Program-made: the position numbers and the translations under genes
Assembly (NCBI RefSeq): GCF_014649875.1
Contig: NZ_BMTW01000015.1
Location: 1-64,000, forward strand
DNA: 64,000 nt
DNA from: Streptomyces rubiginosohelvolus
Lineage (GTDB): Bacteria > Actinomycetota > Actinomycetes > Streptomycetales > Streptomycetaceae
Direction: 5' to 3'
Shown here: in pieces, positions 16,447 to 23,118 of the stretch
Layout: each line of letters starts with the position of its first letter
How positions within the stretch are numbered: position 1 is the stretch's first letter
Notes under the pieces: generated by a model
Database searches by the model: none
What the model saw: the letters and a program-made list of their open reading frames with translations, nothing else
Told to the model about the DNA's origin: nothing

Positions 16447-16947
16447 TCAGCGACGCGCCGGGGGGACCTCGGCCAGTTCCTCGTTCATCGCGGCGAGGAA
16501 GCGCAGCACGGTCGTCAGTTCGCCCTCGCTGAAGCGCGCCCTGGCCCGCGCCGTGGCCTCGGCGAGGGGCATGAAGTAGTCGCGGGCGACGGTCCGGGCG
16601 CTCGGCTCGTAGTACACGTGCACCACACGGCGGTCGGAGCTCTCCCGGGCCCGGCGGATGTGCCCGGCCCGCTCCAGCCGGTCCAGGCAGGCGGTCACCG
16701 CACCGGAGGTGAGCCCCAGATGCTCCCGCAGAGCCCCCGGCGTCAGGGGCGACGGGGCGTCGAGGATGGCCCCGAGCGCGCTCACGTCCGTGGGGTGCAG
16801 TTGCTGGTTCACCGCGAAACCGTGGGTCATCCGGTTGATCTCGCCGTTCATCCGGCGCAGCTCGACCGCGAAGGCCTGGAGGTCTGCGAGCGGCGCCTCG
16901 GAATCCGAGGCGCCGCTCCGGGTCGGTCGGTCGTCGGCGTGTCTCAC
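16447..16947 (-). CDS. MarR-family transcriptional regulator
   Basis: 166 residues. The winged helix (about 60-125) reads LTPGALREHLGLTSGAVTACLDRLERAGHIRRARESSDRRVVHVYY, a clear MarR wing with the conserved SDRR. GTG start at 16947 with weak GAAGG upstream. It sits 137 bp upstream of the MMPL exporter in the same direction. Repression of that exporter with release by a ligand is the usual arrangement, and is inferred here. Confidence 0.87.
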   Translation of the reverse strand: MRHADDRPTRSGASDSEAPLADLQAFAVELRRMNGEINRMTHGFAVNQQLHPTDVSALGAILDAPSPLTPGALREHLGLTSGAVTACLDRLERAGHIRRARESSDRRVVHVYYEPSARTVARDYFMPLAEATARARARFSEGELTTVLRFLAAMNEELAEVPPARR

Positions 16948-16991
16948 GCCTTCAGCGTATAGAACCCCCGCTCAGGGGCCACGCGGTGTCC

Positions 16992-17570
16992 CTAGGACGG
17001 CGGCATGAGGACCGTGTCGACGAGGTTCACCGTGGCGTTGGCCGTCGGCACGTCGCCACAGACGATCTTCGAGGAGTCGTTCACCGTGAACTCGGTGCCC
17101 GAGCCCTTCGTGGTGAGGTCGCTGCCCTCCAGCGTCTTGAAGGTGCCGTTCTCCATCTGCTGCGTGGTGACCTTCTCGCCCACCACGTGGTACGTCAGCA
17201 CCTTGGTGAGCTGGGCCTTGTCGTTGAGGAGGGCCTCCAGATCGGCCTGCGGGATTTTTTCGAACGCGGCGTTGGTCGGCGCGAACACCGTGATGTTCTT
17301 CGCGTTGTTGAGGGTGTCGACCAAGCCGGCCTTCGTCACCGCGTCGACGAGGGTGGAGAGTTCGGGGTTGTTGGACGCGGCGGTGGCGACCGGGTCCTTC
17401 GCCATGCCTTCCAGGCTGCCCGCGCCCTCCTTCGGTACGGAGGCGCAGGCGGGGCCGTACGGGTCGGCGGGGGCCTCGGCCTGTGCCTGCGGGGCGAAGA
17501 ACGCCAGAGAGGCGGGAAAGGCGAGGGCCGCGGCGGCCGCCGCGGTGCGCTGCAGACGGGTGATCGTCAT
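16992..17570 (-). CDS. secreted fasciclin (FAS1) domain protein
   Basis: 192 residues. A signal peptide (residues 1-31, ending in a PQAQA cleavage site) precedes one FAS1 domain with both conserved boxes: H1-like NITVFAPTNAAFEKI and H2-like LTYHVVGEKVT. It ends in VNLVDTVLMPPS. FAS1 domains mediate adhesion at the cell surface; no anchor motif is visible, so it is probably secreted. ATG at 17570 after GGAGGAGAC. The 252-bp divergent space with the DUF1206 gene contains an imperfect 18-bp direct repeat. Confidence 0.88.
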   Translation of the reverse strand: MTITRLQRTAAAAAALAFPASLAFFAPQAQAEAPADPYGPACASVPKEGAGSLEGMAKDPVATAASNNPELSTLVDAVTKAGLVDTLNNAKNITVFAPTNAAFEKIPQADLEALLNDKAQLTKVLTYHVVGEKVTTQQMENGTFKTLEGSDLTTKGSGTEFTVNDSSKIVCGDVPTANATVNLVDTVLMPPS

Positions 17571-17674
17571 GATGTCTCCTCCGGCGATCGAGGGGGGTGC
17601 GTCGTCACCCCCACGGGTCTTCTCCGTCATCCCCACGCTGACGCGCCTCCGTCCGCTCCGCCTGCCGCGTCGAT

Positions 17675-17715
17675 TCTGCGTCGAAACGGACTTTGCATCT
17701 GCGTCGAAACAGACT
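17675..17715. repeat. two 18-bp direct repeats (TCTGCGTCGAAAC-R-GACT)
   Basis: TCTGCGTCGAAAC[G/A]GACT occurs at 17675-17692 and 17698-17715, starting 23 bp apart with one mismatch. It lies between the divergent fasciclin and DUF1206 genes and may bind a regulator in tandem. No named operator matches that I recognise. Confidence 0.7.
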
Positions 17716-17822
17716 CCCGGGTCTCACCGGATCGGCCCGGGATCGTCACGCCGTCGATCCAGGACCTTCACCGTGTCGGACCTTCACTGCATTGATCCGC
17801 CGCACGGGGGCAACCGGGTGAC

Positions 17823-18665
17823 ATGAATAGCCGTTCAGTAACAGCGCAGGGGCGTGGCCAGGCACGGCGTGCCGCGAACAGCAACGCCATGGAAGCGGCG
17901 GGCCGCGCCGGGTTCGTCGCCCGCGGAGTGATCTACGTTCTCGTGGGCTTCCTCGCCCTGCGGATCGCGTTCCCCGGAGGCGACAAGAAGCAGGCCGACC
18001 GGGGCGGCGCGGTCGCGGAGATAGCCGAGAAGCCCTTCGGGACGGTTCTGCTGTGGGTGCTGGGCATAGCCGTGGCGGGCATGGCGTTGTGGCGCCTGTC
18101 CGAAGCGCTGTTCGGCGGCGCCGGACCCGATGAGCACAAGCCGGGCAAGCGGGCCATGGCGGCGGGCCGTGCGGTCTTCTACGCCTTCGTCGCCTTCTCC
18201 GTGCTGTCCTTCGCCGCCGGGGACTCCGGTAGCGGCGGCGGTTCCTCCGACCAGCAGTCGCAGGACATCACCGCCAAGGCGCTCGGCTGGCCGGGCGGGC
18301 AGTGGATCGTCGGGATCGGTGGTGCCGTGGTGGCCGGTGCGGGCCTCTGGATCGCGGTCCGGGCCCTCATGCGCAAGTACCACAAGCACCTGAAGCTGTC
18401 GCAGATGTCCCGCCGGGTCCGCCAGGCCGTGGACTTCACGGGGATGTTCGGCGGAGCGGCGCGCGGCAGCGTCTTCGCCGCGGCGGGCGCCTTCGCCATC
18501 GCCGCCGCCATCGAGCACGAGCCTGACAAGTCCAAGGGGATGGACGACACCCTGCGCTCCTTCGCCGACACCCCGGTCGGCCCGTGGCTGCTGGTGCTCA
18601 TCGCCCTCGGACTGGTCGCCTTCGGCGTGTTCTCCTGGTTCAACGCCCGCTACCGCAAGGTCTGA
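17823..18665 (+). CDS. DUF1206 membrane protein
   Basis: 280 residues with six hydrophobic segments arranged as three two-helix repeats, each beginning with an AGRA/ARG-type motif (GRAGFVARGVIYVLVGFLAL, GRAVFYAFVAFSVLSF, FGGAARGSVFAAAGAFAIAAA). This is the DUF1206 architecture; function is unknown. The GGGTGAC just before ATG may serve as a ribosome-binding site. Its 3' end overlaps the convergent DUF4383 gene by 16 bp. Confidence 0.85.
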   Translation: MNSRSVTAQGRGQARRAANSNAMEAAGRAGFVARGVIYVLVGFLALRIAFPGGDKKQADRGGAVAEIAEKPFGTVLLWVLGIAVAGMALWRLSEALFGGAGPDEHKPGKRAMAAGRAVFYAFVAFSVLSFAAGDSGSGGGSSDQQSQDITAKALGWPGGQWIVGIGGAVVAGAGLWIAVRALMRKYHKHLKLSQMSRRVRQAVDFTGMFGGAARGSVFAAAGAFAIAAAIEHEPDKSKGMDDTLRSFADTPVGPWLLVLIALGLVAFGVFSWFNARYRKV

Positions 18666-19192
18666 GCCGATCCGTCCCGCAACGGGCCGCCGGCCGTCGC
18701 CCTCCTGCGGGCGGCGGCTTCGGCTGCTGCCTGCTCGGGGTGGCGGCGACGCCAGTACGGGTTGTCGTGCGGCAGGCCGCCGGTCACCCGGCCGTACATC
18801 CCGAACGTGAGGATCAGCAGCCCCATCACGAAGCTGAAGATGACGTTGGCCATGCTGAAGTCCAGGATGTTGGCGGACCGGTCCAGGATGAACAGGTGGA
18901 TGAAGCCGCTGAGCAGGAAGAGCGTGCCGACGGTCATGTTCACCGTGGAGGCGACGTTGCCGCCCACCGCCGCCCCGGCGATCAGGACCGCTCCGACGAG
19001 CAGCGAGATCAGACTGAGGAGCCCGTTGGACGTGAGTCCGGCGATCTGGCTGCCATCGGTGTTGAAGAAGCTCAGCTGATTCGCGAAGCCGAGAGAGCCG
19101 AACACCATCAGGATCGCGCCGCAGAGCCCCGCGCCGATCCGGTACACCGTCGCCAGCCGGTGGTCGGTGGGCAACTCGTCGCTCAGTTTCAT
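18650..19192 (-). CDS. DUF4383 membrane protein
   Basis: 180 residues with four hydrophobic segments and the DUF4383 pattern (TVNMTVGTLFLLSGFIHLFI, then DNPYWRRR near residue 150). The C-terminus is Ala/Arg-rich. I chose ATG 19192 (GGAG 7 nt upstream). ATG 19222, ten codons earlier, has a similar GGAG, so either start is possible. The last five codons overlap the convergent DUF1206 gene. Function unknown. Confidence 0.83.
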   Translation of the reverse strand: MKLSDELPTDHRLATVYRIGAGLCGAILMVFGSLGFANQLSFFNTDGSQIAGLTSNGLLSLISLLVGAVLIAGAAVGGNVASTVNMTVGTLFLLSGFIHLFILDRSANILDFSMANVIFSFVMGLLILTFGMYGRVTGGLPHDNPYWRRRHPEQAAAEAAARRRATAGGPLRDGSAQTLR

Positions 19193-19274
19193 GACCGTCT
19201 CCTGTCCCTTGGCGCTTTTCATGACGCTCCTGTCCCGGTGTCTCAGCGAACCGTGTGGGCACGCGCCGGACAAC

Positions 19275-19299
19275 ATGCGTCGCTTATGCGTCGTATGGT
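19275..19299 (+). promoter_or_regulatory. 11-bp-spaced direct repeats and -10 box of the MerR-B12 gene
   Basis: ATGCGTCG at 19275-19282 and again at 19286-19293, exactly 11 bp apart, immediately before TATGGT (19294-19299), a plausible -10 hexamer. The start codon ATG is at 19306, 6 nt after the -10 box, and no Shine-Dalgarno sequence is visible, so the transcript is probably leaderless. Direct repeats of 11 bp are the known operator style of CarH-type cobalamin regulators, so autoregulation is plausible. Confidence 0.55.
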
Positions 19300-19305
19300 G
19301 GATTT

Positions 19306-20319
19306 ATGGACCCCACAGGTGACCTGCTCCTAGAATCCCCGGCCGACGGGGGTCTGACCACCGGCGCGGTGGCCCGCCTCCTGGGGGTCGCCCCGACGAC
19401 GCTGCGCTCGTGGGACCGCCGCTACGGCATCGGCCCGGCCGCACGGGAGGACGGCCGGCACCGCCGCTGGACCGGGCCGGACATCGCGGCTCTGCGGAAC
19501 ATGTGCGCCCTGACGAGCGCGGGCCTGCCCCCGGCCGAGGCCGCCCGCACGGTCCTGGCCGGAACGTCCGGCGCGGGAACGTCGAGCACCGGACCGTCCC
19601 GCGCGGAAGAGTCGGGCGCCGGGGCGTCCGGCGCCCCGGCCGCGCCCCGCTCGGCGCGCGCTTCCCGGGCTTCCGGGCCGCTTCCGGTCGGCCGGGCCCG
19701 CCAGGAGTGCCGCGGTCTGGCCCGGGCCGCGGTCCGGCTCGACGCGCCGGCCCTGGACGAGCTGCTCACGGCGGTGCTCGACCGCTACGGACTCCCGGCC
19801 GCCTGGGACGAGGTGATGATGCCGGTGCTGCACGCGGTGGGCCGCAAGTGGGAGACGGCGGGGGAGCGGTACATCGAGGTCGAGCACCTGCTGTCGTGGC
19901 ACGTCTCCGGCGCACTGCGCGGGGTCACGGCCGGGCGGACGCCGACCCCCGGCGCGGGCCTCGCCCTGCTGGCCTGTGCGCCCGGCGAGACCCATACGCT
20001 CGCCCTGGAGGCGCTCGCCGCGACCCTCGCCCAGCAGGGCCTGCCGGTCCGTATGTTCGGTGCCGCCGTGCCCGCCGGGGCGCTGGAGGACGCGATCCGG
20101 CGCACCGGCCCCGCCGCGGTGGTGCTCTGGGCGCAGTCCCGGAAGACGGCGAGCCCCGCGCTCGTGGCCCGGCTGGACGCGCTCGAGTGGGGCGTACGCG
20201 GCGCGCGCAGGCGTCCCGTCGTCTGCGTGGCCGGACCCGGCTGGGCGGGGCGGCAGCCGCCGGGTGCCCGGCACCTGTCCGGTCTTTCCGACGCGGTGGA
20301 CACCTTGGCCACGCTCTAG
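19306..20319 (+). CDS. MerR-family regulator with cobalamin-binding domain (CarH/LitR-like)
   Basis: 337 residues. MerR winged helix at about 16-65 (LTTGAVARLLGVAPTTLRSWDRRYG). A low-complexity Ser/Gly/Ala linker (about 84-128) leads to a B12-binding region: a helical subdomain with W...EH (tryptophan and EH separated by 10 residues, one more than the Wx9EH of CarH) and a Rossmann subdomain opening with APGETHTLALEAL, where E-x-H supplies the cobalt-ligand His. The G of ExHxxG is Ala here. Such proteins are adenosylcobalamin light sensors that repress DNA in the dark. No carotenoid genes are nearby, so the target is unknown. Confidence 0.78.
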   Translation: MDPTGDLLLESPADGGLTTGAVARLLGVAPTTLRSWDRRYGIGPAAREDGRHRRWTGPDIAALRNMCALTSAGLPPAEAARTVLAGTSGAGTSSTGPSRAEESGAGASGAPAAPRSARASRASGPLPVGRARQECRGLARAAVRLDAPALDELLTAVLDRYGLPAAWDEVMMPVLHAVGRKWETAGERYIEVEHLLSWHVSGALRGVTAGRTPTPGAGLALLACAPGETHTLALEALAATLAQQGLPVRMFGAAVPAGALEDAIRRTGPAAVVLWAQSRKTASPALVARLDALEWGVRGARRRPVVCVAGPGWAGRQPPGARHLSGLSDAVDTLATL

Positions 20320-20340
20320 GGGTGTGCGCCCGGCCTGCCG

Positions 20341-21552
20341 TCAGCCCAGGAAGTCCGCCAGCCCCGTCAGGAGCCGCTCCACATCGTCCGCGTCGTTGTA
20401 CGCGGACAGCCCGACGCGCAGGCCGCCGCTCTCGCCGAGCCCCAGGTGCCGGGAGGCCTCCAGGGCGTAGAACGACCCCGCGGGCGCGTGCACCCCGGAG
20501 CGGGCGAGGGCACGGTAGGCGTCCGTCGCGTCCCGGCCTTCGAAGGTGAGCAGCAGGGTGGGGGTGCGCTCGGCGGCCCGCGAGTGCACCGTCACCCCGC
20601 GCAGATCGCGTACCCCCTTCTCGATGCTCTCCCGCAGCGCGGTCTCGTGGGACTCGATCGCCGCGTACGCCGACAGCAGCCGCTCGCGACGCCCCGCGAG
20701 CCCACCGGCCGCTACGGTCCCCAGCTCCGCGATGAAGTCCACCGCCGCGCGGGTCCCCGCCATCAACTCGTACGGAAGCGTGCCGAGTTCGAAGCGCTCG
20801 GGCACGGCGTCGGTTGACGGCGCCAGCTTGTCCGGGCGGAGGGCGTCGAGCAGTTCCGGCCGGGCGGCCAGCACCCCGTGGTGAGGGCCGAAGAACTTGT
20901 ACGGGGAGCAGACGAGGAAGTCCGCCCCGAGCCGCGCCAGGTCCACCGCGCGGTGCGCCGTGAGATGGACCGCGTCCACGTACAGCAACGCTCCCCCTTC
21001 GTGGGCGAGTCGGGCGACGGCCGGGATGTCGGGCCGGGTGCCGATCAGGTTGGAAGCGCCGGTCACCGCGACCAGCCGGGTCCGCCCGGTGAGCTGCGCT
21101 CCGACGGCCTCCGGGGGCAGTTCGCCGGTCGCCGGGTCGAAGTCGGCCCACCGCACCACCGCCCCGACCCGCTCGGCCGCCTGCACCCACGGGCGGATGT
21201 TGGCATCGTGGTCCAGCCGGCTGACCACCACCTCGTCCCCCGGCTGCCACGTCCGGGCCAGGGTGCGCGAGAAGTCGTAGGTGAGCTGGGTGGCGCTCCG
21301 GCCGAACACGATGCCGCCCGGATCCGCGCCCAGCAGATCCGCCATCGCCTGCCGGAACTCCCGGACGATCCCGTCCGCGTTGACCTCCCCGGGCAGTGTG
21401 GAGCCCCGGTTGGACAGCGGGCGGCTCATCGCCTCGCCGATCGCGGCGACGACGGAGGCCGGGGTCTGGGTGCCCCCGGGGCCGTCGAAGTGCGCCGTGC
21501 CGGAGCGCAGGGCGGGGAACTGTGCGCGCACCGCGCTGACGTCGTACGACAA
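20341..21552 (-). CDS. cysteine desulfurase-like class V aminotransferase
   Basis: 403-residue PLP enzyme of the SufS/Csd-like group of unknown activity. The PLP lysine lies in CSPYKFFGPHHG, with TGASNLIGT and DAVHLTAH upstream (the Asp that pairs with the pyridine nitrogen). A free active-site cysteine loop typical of true SufS is not evident, so sulfur mobilisation is uncertain and a lyase or epimerase role is possible. The start is TTG at 21552 with GAGGAG upstream (LSYDVSAV); longer in-frame extensions are unconserved. It is divergent from the PTM cluster across a 565-bp space. Confidence 0.8.
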   Translation of the reverse strand: MSYDVSAVRAQFPALRSGTAHFDGPGGTQTPASVVAAIGEAMSRPLSNRGSTLPGEVNADGIVREFRQAMADLLGADPGGIVFGRSATQLTYDFSRTLARTWQPGDEVVVSRLDHDANIRPWVQAAERVGAVVRWADFDPATGELPPEAVGAQLTGRTRLVAVTGASNLIGTRPDIPAVARLAHEGGALLYVDAVHLTAHRAVDLARLGADFLVCSPYKFFGPHHGVLAARPELLDALRPDKLAPSTDAVPERFELGTLPYELMAGTRAAVDFIAELGTVAAGGLAGRRERLLSAYAAIESHETALRESIEKGVRDLRGVTVHSRAAERTPTLLLTFEGRDATDAYRALARSGVHAPAGSFYALEASRHLGLGESGGLRVGLSAYNDADDVERLLTGLADFLG

Positions 21553-21827
21553 GGAGGCTCCTCGGGTCGCTGATGGCTGCCGGATCTCGCCGCGATCATC
21601 GCAGGGCGGTGTCCTCCGGCGGAAGGAGCCCGGAGTCCGCCCACCGCGCGTGCCCGTGAGGAGCACGCGGCGACCCCGCCTGCGCGCGGGCGCACGGCTC
21701 CTCGCTCCGACGCACGCCCGAGCGTGGGAATTCGCTTCCCGGTGCACCGGAATGCGCCGTCGCCCGGCATCGCGATGATCCTACGAAGTAATTTCTCCGA
21801 AACGTGAGCTCGCTCGGTTGTGCGATC

Positions 21828-21862
21828 CTTTCCGCATCGCTTTCCGTATGGCTTCCGTGAAC
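21828..21862. repeat. three tandem ~12-bp repeats (CTTTCCGYATSG) upstream of ftdA
   Basis: CTTTCCGCATCG (21828-21839), CTTTCCGTATGG (21840-21851) and CTTCCGTGAAC (21852-21862) follow each other directly. Tandem direct repeats of about one helical turn are the typical targets of SARP or OmpR-type activators. No such regulator is encoded in the window. They lie about 260-290 bp before the ftdA start. Confidence 0.6.
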
Positions 21863-22042
21863 AAAAGCATCGGTCGAATTCTCTGAGTCGGGCGTGATTA
21901 AAGCCGTGGGATCGGGAAATAGATGATCTGGGCTGATGGGGTCGGGGGCATCGGTTCACGCCACGGCCGAATTCCATCGGAGCCGGGTGTCTGAAAGGCA
22001 TCAGTGCGGGGCCATGGTCGCCCCGGAGTTCACCGAGACTCT

Positions 22043-22060
22043 CAGGTCTGGTCCGACCTG
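22043..22060. promoter_or_regulatory. inverted repeat CAGGTC-N6-GACCTG in the ftdA leader
   Basis: Perfect 6-bp arms 58 nt upstream of the ftdA start codon. It may be an operator or an mRNA hairpin in the 5' untranslated region. No known class is recognised. Confidence 0.4.
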
Positions 22061-22117
22061 CGCTGATTCGGAGGAATTGGTCTCTCTCCCAGTTGCGTTC
22101 CCTTGTGGGGGTCACCT

Positions 22118-23059
22118 ATGGACGAGCGCGAGCGCGCCGCCGATGGCGAAATTTATTCGGCCGACTATTCGGTTCCCGGGAAGGGGGCGGTAAGGAATTC
22201 GGCTGCCCGTATTCTCCGTGCCGCCGCCTACCCCGTTCTCCTCCTCGCGGTCGTGGGCGTTGCGGCGTTCGCATTGCGCCTGCGATGGGATCCGGCGTGG
22301 GTCAGCCCACTTTTCCTGGTCGGAGTGATCGCCTATCTGGCGCTCCTGGAGCGGCTGATTCCTTACGACCGGAACTGGCACCCCGGCAAGGACGAATGGC
22401 GCTGGTACGGCATCTACTTCCTGCTCACCATGGCCGGAAGCGGACTGGCGCAGCTGCTGGTCGCCCTGGCCGTCGGCCTGATCTCGCCGGAGGAGCCGGC
22501 CCACCACCTCGGGGCCGAGATCCCGGGCGCCCTCCTCACCGGTTCGCTGGTGAGCTACGCGGTGCACCGGCTGGGCCACCGGAACGCCCTGCTCTGGCGC
22601 CTGCACGGCGTGCACCACGTGCCGGAGAAGGTCAACGTCGCCAACAACGGGGTCAACCACGTGCTGGACATCGTCCTGGCGCAGAGCCTCGTCCAACTGG
22701 CCCTGGCCCTCGTCGGCTTCTCGCGCCCCGCTGTCCTGGTGGCCGGACTCTTCGTCGCCGCACAGGGCTACTTCGTCCACGCCAACATCGACGTCCGGAT
22801 CGGCCCGCTCAACCATCTGCTGGCCAGCCCCGAGCAGCACCGGCTGCACCACAGCACCGATCTGTCCGAAGCCGGCCACTACGGCTCCGACCTGTCGTGC
22901 TGGGACCACCTCTTCGGCAGCTTCACCTGGCACCCCGGCCGCGAACCCACCGCCGTCGGCCTGCACGATCCCGCCTCCTTCCCCGGCACCGGCGAGATCC
23001 TCGCCGCCCTTCTGCACCCCTGGCGGCGCAGACCGGCCCCGCGCCCCGGCACGGAATGA
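22118..23059 (+). CDS. ftdA: PTM cluster fatty-acid hydroxylase/sterol desaturase-family enzyme (FtdA-like)
   Basis: 313-residue integral membrane di-iron enzyme with about four hydrophobic helices. The histidine clusters are intact: H150-x3-H154, H163-x2-H166-H167, and H241-x2-H244-H245 in EQHRLHHS. In PTM pathways this family hydroxylates the ornithine-derived C-3 position of the tetramate product. It is the first gene of the cluster. I chose ATG 22118 preceded by a GGGGG run; a TTG at 22103 is an alternative. The 59-nt gap to ftdB contains GAGGAG, so co-transcription is likely. Confidence 0.88.
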   Translation: MDERERAADGEIYSADYSVPGKGAVRNSAARILRAAAYPVLLLAVVGVAAFALRLRWDPAWVSPLFLVGVIAYLALLERLIPYDRNWHPGKDEWRWYGIYFLLTMAGSGLAQLLVALAVGLISPEEPAHHLGAEIPGALLTGSLVSYAVHRLGHRNALLWRLHGVHHVPEKVNVANNGVNHVLDIVLAQSLVQLALALVGFSRPAVLVAGLFVAAQGYFVHANIDVRIGPLNHLLASPEQHRLHHSTDLSEAGHYGSDLSCWDHLFGSFTWHPGREPTAVGLHDPASFPGTGEILAALLHPWRRRPAPRPGTE

Positions 23060-23118
23060 CCGCGGTCCCCACCACGCGCTTCATCACGACGTACGGCACC
23101 ACGACTTGAGGAGTTCGA

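Larger units (their letters stand above)
21553..22117. other. 565-bp intergenic region upstream of the PTM cluster
   Basis: No gene can be supported here. The part at about 21770-21960 is clearly AT-richer than its surroundings and is the likely promoter zone for ftdA. It carries tandem 12-bp repeats (21828-21862), and farther down an inverted repeat (22043-22060). An 85-codon reading frame at 21936-22193 lacks a ribosome-binding site and overlaps ftdA, and was rejected. Confidence 0.7.

Noticed and set aside
21936..22193. 85-codon frame upstream of and overlapping ftdA
   Set aside because: No ribosome-binding site, no recognisable composition, and it overlaps the ftdA start region in another frame.
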